DNA of 64,000 nt from Gracilariopsis chorda (GCA_003194525.1 NBIV01000264.1:1-64000), one strand, 5' to 3'; counted from the stretch's first letter, positions 34,717 through 47,012 are shown. The notes: a model not told the origin generated them from the letters alone. Numbers and translations are program-made.

Positions 34717-36131
34717 GTGCAAGCAATGGTCGCTCGACTGGGCTCCCCGACGCTTTTCGTAACAGTCACAATGAACGTATGGCGGGAAGAGATGAAAAGG
34801 CTAAGTATGGACAACGAAAACAATGGAGCATTTTCTCCACAGGGAGACAAAATCCGTCCTTTGGATAGGCCAGATCTTATTGCAAGAGTATACAACCAGT
34901 ATGCAAATTCAATCATGAAGGATCTACAGAATACTTCAGAAGAGCTCTTTGGTTTGAAATGCATTGGGATTGCCGCCAAACTTGAGTTCCAGGCGAGAAG
35001 TAGTCCACATCATCACATTCTTCTTTGGTTGGAGGGGGGCGTGATTGAAGATACTGAGATCATTGACACTTTGATAAAGCCGAACCGCCTCGGGATGACT
35101 CGACTGAGGACAAGGAACTCCGAAAATTGGTGAAGAAATTCAATATGCACAGACACTCTCCATATTGCCGTGGTTGTACCTCTGACGGAAGGTGCAGATT
35201 TGGGTATGATAGACAAGACATTGTGGCTGAAACAACGATAAATGAGGACACAAACCGAATGACCTACCGAAGAAGAAGGACAGAAGATTTGAAAGTGATT
35301 CCGTACAATCCAGATCTCGCAATGAAGTACAAGGCTCACATCAATGTCGAAAGAACCCAAGGGAGCAGCTCTGTAGCATACCTGATGAATTGTGCTTTCA
35401 AAAGTGCTAAAGAACAGGATTTGGTTTAATCAAGTCGAACGGAAAGCCAATCAAGTGCACAGAGTGACATGCTTCAAAATGAGATCAGGGCGTACAAGAG
35501 AGCGAGAGTGGTGGGCGCGGTTGAAGCTTCATGGAACCTCTTTGAGTTTAGGCCTGTTCGCATCAATTCAACTGTACAGAAAGTTGACATGCATCTCCGT
35601 GGAGAGCGACAGGTTTTGGTTCGAAACGTAAGACTGCCTAGACGTCCGAAGTCTTCCCTGCTGGAAAGATATTTCAAACGACCCTCCCGGTACACGGACT
35701 TAGACTACATGACATAATACGAGACTGTACGTGTATACGATAAGCTACCGCGCTCTGTATCAGATTCTGACTCCACTCGGGGTGGAGGAAGTCCACGAAT
35801 GTACGTCGTGCAGCGATCCGAAAATGATCGAACTGTGACTCGAATTAGATTTGCTTTTCCTGCAGATCCCGAACTCTTCGCTGTTCGAATATTGCTCATG
35901 AACTCTGCATTCAGCTCCTTTGATGATCCAAAACGTGTTGGGAGCGAATCCTACTCGACTTATAGAGAAGCGGCAGTAGCCCGTGGACTATATATACATG
36001 GTGACGAGTACGAAACGGCTTTTGATGAAGCAGTAAGATACCATTCTATTCCTGCTGAGCTGCGTTACTTGGTCGTCACTTCCTTTCAACAAGGGGTAAA
36101 TCCTGAAACTGTGATTGAAAAGCACGAATGA
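34717..36131 (+). pseudogene. Helitron Rep (HUH nuclease) domain
   Basis: Helitron_like_N begins with GSPTLFVTVTMNVWREEM, then RPDLIARVYNQY. The HUH metal-binding motif reads SPHHHILLWL. A shift near 35100 leads to MHRHSPYCRGC, CRFGYDRQD, VIPYNPDLAMKY and HINVERTQGSSSVAYLMNCA. Helitron Reps normally have two tyrosines in that last motif (YL..KY type); here one Tyr remains and Cys stands where the second is expected. Stops at 35429 and 35717 break the frame. Later parts are NEIRAYKRARVVGAVEASW and FAVRILLMNSAFSSFDDPK. The domain would nick and join DNA in rolling-circle transposition. It is not functional as read. Confidence 0.8.
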
Positions 36132-37502
36132 GCTCTAACTGCAGATATAACCGAGGGAAACAGAGCACAGAGAAGAGAAGAACTACTTCGAAGAATCATT
36201 GAGATTTCGGACAGACATGGCGGTCGGCTTATCAGAATTGATCATTTTTTCCATCATACTGTATCACAACTTCATCTCAGAGAGAGCGATCTGCAATTAG
36301 CAGAAGAACAAGCTGAAGTACGTCACAGCTCTTCTTCGAGGTCCGGGCGAATGTAAAAAGAGCGATATGATGATCTGAAAGAAGACCAGAAGCAAGTTTT
36401 TGACAAAATAATGATAGAAATACAATACCGAGAGAGAATGGGAGAGTCTGAAAGACGCAACACACACGGAAGCGTTTTCTTCTTACAAGGACGAATGGGG
36501 AAAGGGAAGACCTATATCTTATCTTTGCTGAGAGATATTGTTGAGCACGAAAGCCTATTGGTGCAGATGAAAGCCACGACAGGTATTGCTGCTGCTTTAT
36601 ATGAAGGCGGAAGAACTTTGCGTAGTTTGCTTGGATTGGGAGTTGATGACAACAAAGATTCGCAAAGTAGAGAGCATCGGACACTTTCCAAGTACAGACC
36701 ACGATCACAGAGAGCAGAAATAATACGAAAGACTGTCTTGCTGGTAATTGATGAAGCGTCAATGTGCTCGAAAATGCTCTTTGAGATTGATAAAACCGTA
36801 CTGAAGGACTTAAGAAACTCTACGAAAGACTTTAGAGGCATGGTCGTAGTTATGGCAGGCGACTATATGCAACTGATTCGAGTGGTTCCAAGAACGAAAA
36901 CAGTATTCGAAAGGGATGGAACAATTCTTGTTAATCTAGTGAGTCTCCTACGGGAGCTTCCATGGTACTGTTACGAGCTTTGGGACAGAAAGGTCAAAGT
37001 TCTTCGCCTTACAGAACAGGTTCGTCAACAAGATGATCCAGTTTTTGCAAAAGGTTTGCTCAGTCTTGGTCGTGGGACGTTTCCAGCATCTTCAAAGCTT
37101 TCACTTATGTCTAACCCAGACGTACACGAAGCATACAAGTTGCTTTGGAAATGGTTTACAACACGAAAGAAAGAAGATGTCAAGCTCAACCGATTGATTG
37201 TTGCGCCAACAAACCAATTAGTGGAGAAACATAACCAAAAAGCATTGGAGTATTTCCCAGGAAGGATGTTTGACTTGAAACCGGCAACGACGATCGTTCT
37301 CAACCGAGGGCCAACCGTTGAAACCTTTCACACAAGTAGTATCATTGGACCTGAACTGCCTTATATTTACACTCCAACTGGAGTCCCGCACCATGATTTG
37401 AAACTTACGTTCGGTGTCCCTATTATTGTGATTCCAAATGTACTTCATCCGCAAATGCTGAATGGAAAGATGTTTATCGGTACCAAATTTCCCGCAGATT
37501 GA
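36132..37502 (+). pseudogene. Helitron Pif1-like helicase domain, truncated
   Basis: After stops at 36131 and about 36355 a 363-codon frame gives a SF1B Pif1-type helicase. Walker A is GRMGKGKTY, preceded by FFLQ; TTGIAAALYEGGRTLRSLLGL is motif Ia; LLVIDEASM is Walker B; VMAGDYMQLIRV is motif III; LTEQVRQQDDPVF is motif IV. IVAPTNQLVEKHN and FGVPIIVIPNV follow. The usual C-terminal 'IN.SQGQT' motif is absent because the frame stops at 37502. Helitron helicases unwind the displaced strand during rolling-circle transfer. Upstream, KEDQKQVFDKIM is the normal helicase entry segment. Confidence 0.85.
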
Positions 37503-39654
37503 TTTGAAGTTCGGGCATTGCTGAACATGGGGAAATTTAGCAAAGCTTTTCACTGCACTGAATTGGCTTTGGTTTCGAGTTTGCAGATTTGAAAATCTAA
37601 CATCGACAGTTTCCCATCAGATTTACATTTGCCACAACTGTGCATAAAACATAAGGCCAAATGCTCAAGAAAATGATAGTTAACTTTCGAACAAACTTCT
37701 TTTCGCAAGGTTAGGTCTTTTTTATACGTTAGCGTGTCATAACATCATATGATGTGTTATTGCTGCAAATTGAAGACGACAAGCCTTGAAATACGCAAGA
37801 CTTTCATCTAATGCCGGTGAGCATCAAAAACCGTGTTTTACAAGAAGCTATTGACTTTGTAGAGGGGCGTTATTAGTTTGAACTAGTTTAGTTTATGCGT
37901 AAACCAAAATGTGTGCGGATATTTTATGCAAACTCTTGGCCGCGAGGCAAAGCGCCGCCTGCGGCTGAAGGCCGCTTATCTTTGTCACATTTTAAGTTTT
38001 GTTTTTATTTTTGTTCTATACCATTTTTTCTGATGTGAAAGTAGTTTTTCGCTCTGCCGGAAACGCGATCATCACTATATTGGGTCCTATGGGAGCGGCA
38101 TCCTGCGCTGTCTGCCCTTTGTCATCGACATTGATCTGAACGGTAGTTTTCCGTTGTATGTTTTTCGTAATGTCCAATATTGGTTCGACCAATCCCTAAA
38201 AAAGGTCTTATTATTAAAATATTCATAGTTTCAATATTTTTAAGCATTAATGTTTTTTCGTTTCTTTTGGTTAAGGTGTTATTGTGCTGTTTAGATTGTT
38301 AAACCTATTCAAATCGCAATATCTTTCTTTAGACCCGTTTTAATTTTTGATTTTTTCTTGGTTCTGTGACCCCTTTTTGGTACGTTAATGTCAAATGCTT
38401 GCAAATACTTTTAAAAATTACTATTTTTATGGGTCTTTGAAGGTTTGATGGTAAATATTGTTTAATGATTGCAATAGTTTTTGGTGATTACTGTTTTTCA
38501 GGTTTTGGAGATGGCCTAATTATATATATGTTTTACGCCATTTGTTTCTATATTTTTAACGAACGTAGTCAACGTTAGTACTGGTTTTTGGGTTGTTTCA
38601 ACGTTGTGTAGTGTTATCGAATAGACATTTTCATATTTCAAGACAAAAATTTCGAAGAAGAACGAGGACAAGAAAGCAATCGCTGTGTCAGTCTGCCGAA
38701 GCCGCCAAATGATATCATTATATGCTTCCAGTTTTCCAGGTTTTGGATGAATGGTGCGATACAGAATCATCTTGGATACTTATGACGTGGTGTAGTTTCA
38801 GCGAGCTGCAGATCGAAGACACTATCCGTACTTCAACACCTCTAGCCATGTGTCCTGGGAAAGCACACGAGCGGCCAAAGCCCAGCTGGTAACCACCCTG
38901 CATACTTTTTACAGAAGACCGTGAAGCCAGGATCGAATCGTGCCACTGCCATTCCCTCCCAGTTCACCACAGGTCATCCGGGGCGGAAAACTGTTTAGGG
39001 AGATCAGGTTAGCAGGAGTCGTAACGAACCCCGCAGTACCTGAGAGCAATTTCAATCAAAAAATGTGTGCGCAGTTTATTCCGCGCCTTACGGTTTGCTA
39101 CATATTCCGTCGCTGGAGGCTGGATGTGTGATGCGATCCGTATGCCACGGCATCTCACCACCCTCTTTTCAAGCTCCGCTGATCACCTTTCATAGGTATA
39201 CTAAATACGCATACGAATCAATGTAGCACGCAACATCAGTTTACTTGCACATGCAGATGCATGCGGAATAGATCTGAATACCCGCGACGATGTACACTTG
39301 ACTCGAGGCCGTTCACCATGTGTATGAAGTCGTTATTGACAGCCGGACCAACTAGAGCTAGAATACCGGGCAGTTCAAACAGTTTCAGGAGAAAAGAATA
39401 AGTGTAGTACTGTTTGCGTAGTATGTGAGTGGCCATTGTACTGGGGAGTGTGTGGCGAACTAAACTTTGGCCGTATTGATCGGGATTAAGACGCTACGTT
39501 TGTGCTAGAATATGGTCCATAAAGAACCAGATTTGAAAGTTAGCCTTTCTAACAAGTCAAACGTCCACCTATTGGCCACATTTAACGGCCGTCTTCGATC
39601 AAACGACCGCCTCTTTATAGTAAGTCATTTCGAATGCTATTGAAGAGTGTTAGT
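37503..39654. other. AT-rich non-coding DNA
   Basis: No gene seen. The stretch is AT-rich, especially 38150-38600. It includes a short GC-rich patch at 37937-37976 with GCGGC/GCCGC inverted repeats (37961-37975). That could be a Helitron end hairpin, but no CTRR follows. A frame at 38516-38770 (minus) has no recognisable motif. Confidence 0.4.
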
Positions 39655-41337
39655 CTATGCAACAAAAGCATTTCGTGTCCTCGGCAGAAATTTAGCAGGG
39701 ATTCGCGTATTGCGAACCAGAATACGATTGAATAAGGGGCTAGAAGAGAATATACCTCTCTTGATACCAGGGAGTTTCTCCAAGACTATAGAAGGTATCT
39801 GGTTCTTGAGCAGGTAAAAGAACTGATCACCGTCACGAAGTCGAGTGAATTCAGTTTTTAACAGGGCCTCGAGTGTGCGTCCAACACCCGCTCCTGGGTT
39901 CTTGTCTTCAGCCATCAATCCGATCCATGCCTCAACATTATCGACGTTCCCGTATGCTTCTTGGAGGTTATTGGCAGTTGTAGGATCGCTGGAGATTTCT
40001 TTGAATGATCGTGCCCGAGAGCCAAGGAAGAATTCGCGTAAGTCATTGAATTTGACCACACCATGATCTCGTCCACGTTGCAGATTAAGTGCGATCAGAT
40101 CAAAGCCTTCCTCTTCCTCAACGTTCTCAAACAAGAAATCTCTGAGGATATTCACAACTTTTTCGTCGAACTCTTGCGCCTTGGTATACGAGGCCCCACG
40201 CAAGAATTCTTCAATCCGTCTCGGAGAAATACTGGAGCTGGGGGCGAAGAACATATCTTCGGCCGGAATCGGTGGAAGCTTCTTTCCATACTCGTTGATG
40301 CGAGTAACATCTTCTCCAACGAGTGTGTGACCCAGACGGAAGCCGGCAGTGGTAAACTCGAGACTTACAGTCGGATTTACATTCTTCTGATACCCAGTGT
40401 ATGATGGGAGTCTGCTTCCCAGAAGTGCGGGAAGCCATTCCTCGTAAACAATCTTCTGATACTGAGCGATGTTAATAGCACGGGCGGTCTCGTACAGTTT
40501 CTCAGCGCTGAAAATTGGGAAGGTATTCTCAAGTCGACGGCAAATTCTGTTGTGTTCACGTAGCCAGATAGTGTGAATAGCTGTGAGCATTGGGGTTTCG
40601 TTGGCTCGAGTGTCACCGGCGATGAACAGATCTGCAGAGGTGGACGGAGAGTTCACAAGACCTCCGGTGTTGAATGGGAGAAGGTTTCCTCGAGAAGTCT
40701 TGAGCCTGCAAGAGTTGGGAACTCGCAAGAAAGAGTTTCTTATTTCATCCACCCCGTACACTGAAGAGAGGTCAAGCGCTGATGAAAGAACAGTAATAGG
40801 GCGTTCCACGGTAGTGGAATCATTGACTGGAGCACGTTGCGAACGTACGAATTCCAAGGTAGACTTGGAAAGGGATGGATCGTTCGTAGGCACCTCAATT
40901 TCGAGTTCTTCTTCAGGGTCACTGAATGGCGAGAGAGCAAAGTCGTGATCGATGAACTGTCCAAAGAAGGTTAACATCTCGTTAAGCCCGAGGGAATTGA
41001 AGGAGTTGCCATTCTGCGCGCTCACAATATTCGAAATGAGTCGCGGGCTGGGAAGATCTTCACCAATAGGATTCACAGTGTTGACATCAAAGTAACTGAA
41101 CTGAGCCCGGCGGGCCTCGCCGAGAGCTGGATCCGCGGCTGAGGTGCACCTCCCTGACAAAGTGCGAATTGCAACGGTGGTGCATTCTTCAGCAACGCCA
41201 GGAGCGTTGGGATTTTTTGCCGGAGGAAGAGGCTTGATGAAGCCCCAGCCATGCCCAAATGGTTTCGGAGCTTGGGCCGCGACAATGGTAAAAAGGGCGG
41301 CTGTGGAAAAGATAAGTTTGAGCATCGCAGTTCTCAT
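39655..41337 (-). CDS. secreted animal-type haem peroxidase, copy 3
   Basis: Intronless 560-residue haem peroxidase, the best-preserved copy together with copy 1. The signal peptide is about residues 1-21 (LIFSTAALFTIVAAQ), followed by the APKPFG...LPPAKNPN segment shared with copy 2. Distal haem residues are Gln127, Asp130 and His131 in GQFIDHDF. Arg244 and Glu247 lie in GDTRANET, the proximal ligand is His337 in FRLGHT, and NLQRGRDH is the later signature. The open frame extends upstream to 41430, but that extension begins at TTG and lies within eight bases of the TATA box. The ATG at 41337 (or the in-frame ATG at 41325) is therefore the likely start. The gene is separated from the other two copies by about 30 kb of transposons. 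Confidence 0.93.
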   Translation of the reverse strand: MRTAMLKLIFSTAALFTIVAAQAPKPFGHGWGFIKPLPPAKNPNAPGVAEECTTVAIRTLSGRCTSAADPALGEARRAQFSYFDVNTVNPIGEDLPSPRLISNIVSAQNGNSFNSLGLNEMLTFFGQFIDHDFALSPFSDPEEELEIEVPTNDPSLSKSTLEFVRSQRAPVNDSTTVERPITVLSSALDLSSVYGVDEIRNSFLRVPNSCRLKTSRGNLLPFNTGGLVNSPSTSADLFIAGDTRANETPMLTAIHTIWLREHNRICRRLENTFPIFSAEKLYETARAINIAQYQKIVYEEWLPALLGSRLPSYTGYQKNVNPTVSLEFTTAGFRLGHTLVGEDVTRINEYGKKLPPIPAEDMFFAPSSSISPRRIEEFLRGASYTKAQEFDEKVVNILRDFLFENVEEEEGFDLIALNLQRGRDHGVVKFNDLREFFLGSRARSFKEISSDPTTANNLQEAYGNVDNVEAWIGLMAEDKNPGAGVGRTLEALLKTEFTRLRDGDQFFYLLKNQIPSIVLEKLPGIKRGIFSSSPLFNRILVRNTRIPAKFLPRTRNAFVA

Positions 41338-41431
41338 GTTTGGGCAGTTACTCTTTGCAATAGATGGGGGTTTCAGCTCGACGTCACGTATGGACTTTCG
41401 GAGTGAGCTGAGGAAGTGCGAATGAAGCAAC

Positions 41432-41439
41432 CTTTTATA
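41432..41439 (-). promoter_or_regulatory. TATA box of peroxidase copy 3
   Basis: Minus-strand TATAAAAG is 95 bases upstream of the ATG at 41337. It rules out the longer TTG-started reading because transcription would begin downstream of 41430. Confidence 0.6.
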
Positions 41440-42595
41440 GGCATGTTAGCGGAGGCATGAGCAAAGGTTTGATTTGTACGGCGAAATGGAATGATAGCAG
41501 GAACGGAGGCAAACGTAGTGTACACCGAATCTTTTTCTCTGGAGAGCGTCGTGGAGTGATGTCGGGCTCTCGCGGCATACAAGCTCAGTGCCTAGGGGCC
41601 TGAGAAAGGTTTGAAGAAAGTACATCGGAACTGCACATTAGACGAATTGGGGAGAAGAAACAGAGCTGTGGGTTGGTACAGAGAAAGATTTAGAGCCGAA
41701 AAATAATGGGTACGTGGGGATGCGGTTGCTGGTTTCAGCAAGATCAGAGCTCTAAAACGCCGGCAACTTCCTAAAAATTTGAAGTATCCTTGGGTACAAA
41801 ATGTAAACGGTACCGCTGGTTCCACGGGTACCGTTCGTACACGAAATGCAGTGGTCATGAATGACATCGCTCCTGCGCCAGGTTTACCTCGAGGGTGATT
41901 TTTTCTCGTGACGTTGACTGAGCGTTGGGTACATTCGTACTCTTGTAATCCTTACACTGTTTCACCCCCACAGGAGTATATCTGCTTTCTTGGAGAACAT
42001 GAAAGCGGTCCGCTCAGCTAAATAGCCCCGCAAAAGCACCTGCAAAGTCCAAGAGAAACAACGTGTCATGTCTTGTGCATGTGTACATGACGGTTTGGAA
42101 GATAAGTGGACAGTAGATTGTCAGTACACTTTGGCGCCAAGCGGCAACATCCAGTCAGAGCAATCCAACACACGTGTATGGAACCCAACCACAACAACAG
42201 AATTTCTTCGTCCAAACCATCCGTCCACCTGGTTCCAAATTTTCATGATAGCTAAACGCGTAGAAAATAGCCATGGCATGCATTTTGCATTTCTAAAATG
42301 CTTGCTTTTTCTTCTTTATGAAGCTTCCTCAAAGAGATGCAGTAGTGTTTGAGCAGGATGGGCAAAAGAAAAACTCCATGTGAAGATGCTTTAATGGCTT
42401 TTACAAAAGGGCAGCTATGAAACATGGGACAGAGTAGTTTGCTCACAGATCGGTAGGCTTCTCCAGTGTACAAGAGGAAAAGGGCAACGCGGAATAGGTT
42501 ACATTACTATTCGCGTGTTCTGCTGTTTGCAGGCGGCGGGCCGTTAAGAGTTTGTCTCGGAGGAGCTCTCGTGAACACCTTTCTGCGGCAGCTGT

Positions 42596-42640
42596 ACCCT
42601 TGCGCACAAGGGTGAGGCTTACGCCTCGGGTCGAGTCCCA
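42596..42640 (+). other. tRNA-like stems with B-box resemblance
   Basis: ACCCT/AGGGT and GAGGC/GCCTC stems are followed by GGGTCGAGTCCCA, which resembles the B-box and T-arm of a class II tRNA. The anticodon loop would have eight bases and the T-stem only three pairs, so this is at most a degenerate tRNA or tRNA-derived repeat. Confidence 0.2.
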
Positions 42641-44291
42641 CAACTAAAAATACCCTTTTCTCAAAGAGAGACATATACTAGAATTATTGTATGCATTCCC
42701 GACAAGCTCACACACGAAAAGAGGGAAATCTTTTCTAATGCTTTCTTGAGGAAGGACAAACAACACAACCAGGGGTGAGTTAATTACGCTTACTGTAATA
42801 GAATAACACCCGCTTAGCATTACGATCATTCCACATGATTACAAACGACCGTACAAGTAGTATAAGTATAGAGGTCACTGATGGAGTGACGCTCTGCTTT
42901 GTTCCAGATCGGCAATGTGTCGATCCTGGTTCTGTTAAAGATGTTCAGTACCAGTTTGCATCATCCTTCATTATATTACACTTACCACGAACATTACTCT
43001 TATCACCATTCTTTACGGCATTTCCACCCCATACTCTATTCCGCAAATTTAGGCGATAGCGTGGAAAGAGCATTTCGACCCCACGCATATATTTCTATCT
43101 GTTACTATTAACCGTAGATAGACGCACTTTTCTGACCACCAAGACTCCGATCGACGAAAGTCGTTTAGTATTCTATTTAACAGCGGTGACATCTTCGCTA
43201 TTTTGTTGGCTACATCTTTGCGCCAAAACCAAAACATTACTCCGAAGTTCAGTACGTTCTTTCAACACTAAGAGTAAGCAGAGCTGTATCGTCATAAGAT
43301 TCTAAAATACAGCGACGTCGGCGTGTTCAACATCCTTAATGAAATGAGTTCGACTATAGCATATTTTCCATGTATCAAAGGCGCGTCTTGACTTGGTCTT
43401 ATACAGATATGGGGAGCAGAGGAACAAAAAAACTATGGTAGATATTCTGACCTCAAAAAGTAATTCAATATTACCAGTACTCCGAATATGAAACGTGCTT
43501 TTTTGGCCAGAAATTAGCCAAACTATGTCATGCTTTGTACTTTGATGTATGTAATGAGGAGAGAGACACTATTGCGCCTTCCAGTTTGAAAACACAATGT
43601 TCAAATAATCTAGAATGATTTGTACAGGTTTTGAATGTTCATGCTGACGAGGGCGTAGCGCAAACTCGACATCCTCACGAAGACTGTTAAAATACGCTTC
43701 TGACACGTTTGTAACTGATTCTAGATCTCTATTTACGCAATCAGTACCCCTCCAACTAGGGAACGCAGGGCGTCGTGCGGTTAATACATAGAGTCTGTTT
43801 TCCAGTACATGTCAGGTCCGTCGTAAAAAGTCTTCATTAGATAAGAACGTTACAGTGATATTTTGGAATATTGAGTATCACACAGAGCTTTGACGGCCTT
43901 GATTTGAAAACAAAGTCACAAAGAGAAGTTCAAACTGACCCAAACAATAAGAAGTGAGATTGAAACATCAAAAAGGGCCCTATTTTCCTTCTTTGTAAAG
44001 CAAGATCTCATAATACCTCGAATCCTTAACATGAGTCAAAGCGAGTAAATGACCGGCTTCCGTAGCCTTTATGCACAAAACTTCTGGTGGATAAGGAGAT
44101 ATATTTGTTTGTAGAGCGTAAATGTGTTCACATGTAGCTAAACTAAACACCACTTACTAATCGTCAGCTGTTATTTCATAACTGTATTCATATGTTGAGC
44201 GTAGAAGCGTATGAGAAGTTGACGATTCTCTGAGAGTGCAAACGCGGGCGATGTGCATGTATAGACCGCAGGTGACTATGTTAACCATACG

Positions 44292-44567
44292 TCACTGCTG
44301 ACAACCTGCAATGATCATGTACGAAAGGTCGTCAGGAAAGTTGTATTTGTAGGCTCCATCACTGCCCAAAACCACAATTGAAAGTACGGAACCCTTTAAC
44401 CTTCTTGTAACATACTCCACTATCTTCCTCGTGGTTGACACAGTCCTATGCGGTTGGTGGACGTTACAAGTCAAAACTCTTACGCGACTCTCTACGGAGC
44501 GACAGACTAACATACTTCCTGCATCCAACAAGCAAAAAAAAGCAAAAAGAGAGGTAAAAGACTTCAC
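44292..44567 (-). CDS. possible small secreted protein
   Basis: A 91-codon frame beginning MKSFTSLFAFFCLLDAGSML, which looks like a signal peptide, followed by a short region with Cys and basic residues and ending FPDDLSYMIIAGCQQ. No family recognised and no good TATA box in the right position. It may be a chance frame. Confidence 0.2.
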   Translation of the reverse strand: MKSFTSLFAFFCLLDAGSMLVCRSVESRVRVLTCNVHQPHRTVSTTRKIVEYVTRRLKGSVLSIVVLGSDGAYKYNFPDDLSYMIIAGCQQ

Positions 44568-46917
44568 GAACGTAGATCAATAATTTCAAATACCGTATGT
44601 TTCAAATATAAAAGCAAACAAGACAATATATATGAAAAACTTCCAAATACTGGGTTCCCTTGTATACAAAGGCGGATAGACATACCTTGATGCAAATTAA
44701 TGACTTAAAGGACGAGTGGAAGATTCGCGAAAGGACAGCTTAGAGCCGAATACTCCTGGTTTTGGGTTTTGTTGTTGGTCGTTCATGGTTGGTCAAGTTC
44801 TATTGATGCGGTTTCAAATGCGTACAACCAGTGCACCCAGACGCAACGACGAAACTATTTCTAACACACCGGTGGTACACTCGAAACCAAGTACAGATAC
44901 TTTTTGTTATAATTTTGAGTCTCTCGCTAAAAAGAGTCAGTTATTACGCTCGAGCGCGAGCCAGAACCAGATGTTCTAAGATTTGGGAAAGCCTGTGCTG
45001 CGATGCAGGCATTCTATCGCTAGAAAAGATGATATCTCTTGTTGTGTAAGATATTGGGTGCCAGCAAGCCGCACTGCTGCAATGCGTTGTAATGTTCATC
45101 CCTAGTTCCATGCTTAAATACATTGTATAAACACGGGTCTTTGAAGCCGTTCATTGAGCGATGTACTGAACACATCTACGAAGAAGATCTTCGAACTGTT
45201 CGGAGAGTTCTGGAACGCGGCAATGCGCAAAATCTGATACGGGCATGCTGGTTACTTCTGATGCTCTCATTCAGCATGCTCATTGGACATAAACGGCGAC
45301 TTCAGGCGATTCATCGCCTTTCTGCAATAGAAACTGTTCAAAGCCTGTAATCAAGCTGCGTGTAAGCGGTAAGCATGGAAGAGAGAGTTTGATCCCGCTC
45401 TATTCTGCGAGCGCGCCGCGCTATTAGCCAAATCTCAATTTCAAAGGTGGGCGGCAAAGCTGTAAGAAGAAAAAGCGTATATTATTTGTTGGCGGTTTCA
45501 ATAAGAATAATACTATGAATACTGCTCTTGAATATGGTCCGTAAGACATTGTTTTAACTCGTGTACAGAGCTGGGGGTGATGAGCATCGAAATCCAGAAA
45601 CTAGCATAAACGTTTCGGTAAAGGGTTTCTGTCTTTTTCGAAATAGTGTGACGGACAAAAACTAGTAGCGGCTAAGATAATCACTATGAAGGAGATGATG
45701 CAATTTTTTTGTTCCGTATTTTTCAAAAAGGTTTCGCTATCCTAGGGGCCACTGAGGTTCTTTTTTGCGGGCAGTAGTAGGTATTCTGAAACACGTGTGA
45801 ATATCCTTATTCTATTGCCGTTCAAAACAAACGTGGAGGGGGCTAAGCGCAGCTCGGGGTCGAGACTGGGACCCTTATTTCTCCGAGGCCCAAAACATTG
45901 CCCTTGGGGCGCCCTGGAAGTGGTCGCGTAGGCTTTTATGACAGTCTTGCCATAGAACAGCTACGCGACGGACCATCAGCGGGATTGTGTTGTGTAGAAA
46001 AGTGATTGGAAAGAGCTTCTTGGTCATTGGCAAAACAGAGCGCGGCGCATCGCCTCCAGGGAAGAAAACGTTTCGCGGAAGAATATCGCCCTTTTCGGAT
46101 AGCACCAATGGTTCCCATCTAGTCAAAGAGAAGTAGGGTTCTGTGACCAGTGATATTGAAAGATGTAGCCATTCCAAGGCAAGCATAGCTGTGTGAGCCT
46201 CGAGCACATTTACAAGTTGTGTACTGTGAGTGTCATGTTGCACGTTGTCACGACACAGGACGATGACAGTCCTTTTTGTACCCTTGTTCACTAGAGGGCA
46301 GGTAAGAAATGGACTCGTAGCTCGAGAGTACCAGCACAGGCGTGCAATGCCAATGTAGTAAACAGAAACAAATTGCGTCAAATAACCAATGTATTACGTA
46401 GCAACGGAAGCAGGTAGTCATTGTATAACAAGCAAAAAAGCTTCGGAAAATGTAGCGAAGAGACTGCACCGGCGGATAACCTACGCGATCAAAACCTTAG
46501 ATCTAGCGTAGTGCTGATGACCACTCCTAATAAAGCACCACGGCCAACACGCACGACCAAAACTTTAGGTCTAGTATGCGGCCAAAGTGCACCGTGCCAC
46601 AGATGATGAGCCCAAACAAGGGCGTTGTTATTAAAAGCACCTGGAAAGGTGCGGAAGACAAAGCCGCACCACGTGAAAGGGTAGGTTGGGAAAATTTTGG
46701 TTGATGGCAGGGAGGAGCAGACTGCTCTAAGAGAAAGTGGGCGTTGCCGAAGAGAGGAGAATTGGTCTGCCCCAAGCTGGCTCGGAGACCACCGAACTTG
46801 GGCTTTTATAGACAATGGTTCTATATGAATACCATCTGGTTTTGCATACTAGGTCTAAGTAACAACTCATAACAATCGGTCATGGGAAATTCTCTCGCCA
46901 TGACAGACCAGTTTTGC

Positions 46918-46936
46918 AAAAGGTATTATACCTTTT
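46918..46936. promoter_or_regulatory. 8-bp inverted repeat upstream of a small gene
   Basis: AAAAGGTA-TTA-TACCTTTT is a perfect inverted repeat about 77 bases upstream of the ATG at 47013, just before a TTATATAC TATA-like stretch (46952-46959). It could be a dimeric factor site; there is no direct evidence. Confidence 0.3.
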
Positions 46937-47012
46937 AGAGTATTTTGTTGTTTATATACTATCTGGTGAGGGCAGCAGATAATTCTAGCCACACTGTTCC
47001 ATCCAACTCATC

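Larger units (their letters stand above)
33000..37502 (+). mobile_element. decayed Helitron (Rep/helicase rolling-circle transposon)
   Basis: Plus-strand coding remnants in the order N-terminal region, Helitron-like Rep with HUH motif, and Pif1-type helicase, which is the Helitron RepHel order. From 35127 to 37502 everything lies in one frame broken by four stops. The terminal TC and the CTRR end with its hairpin were not identified, so the outer limits are only those of the coding remains. Confidence 0.8.
41440..47012. other. long intergenic stretch without a firm gene
   Basis: No protein family recognised. Short frames worth noting are 44292-44567 (minus, 91 codons, with a hydrophobic start MKSFTSLFAFFCLLDAG) and 45875-46381 (minus, 168 codons, but starting at TTG). 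A tRNA-like set of stems lies at 42596-42640. Otherwise I see nothing. Confidence 0.35.

Noticed and set aside
37937..37977. Helitron 3' end hairpin
   Set aside because: A GC-rich stem is present but no CTRR end or AT insertion context follows, so the element end cannot be placed here.
41338..41430. Longer N-terminus for peroxidase copy 3
   Set aside because: The extension starts at TTG, adds no homologous sequence, hides the signal peptide, and begins only a few bases from the TATA box.
45875..46381. 168-codon minus-strand frame as a gene
   Set aside because: It begins at TTG, has no recognisable domain and no promoter-like sequence in place.
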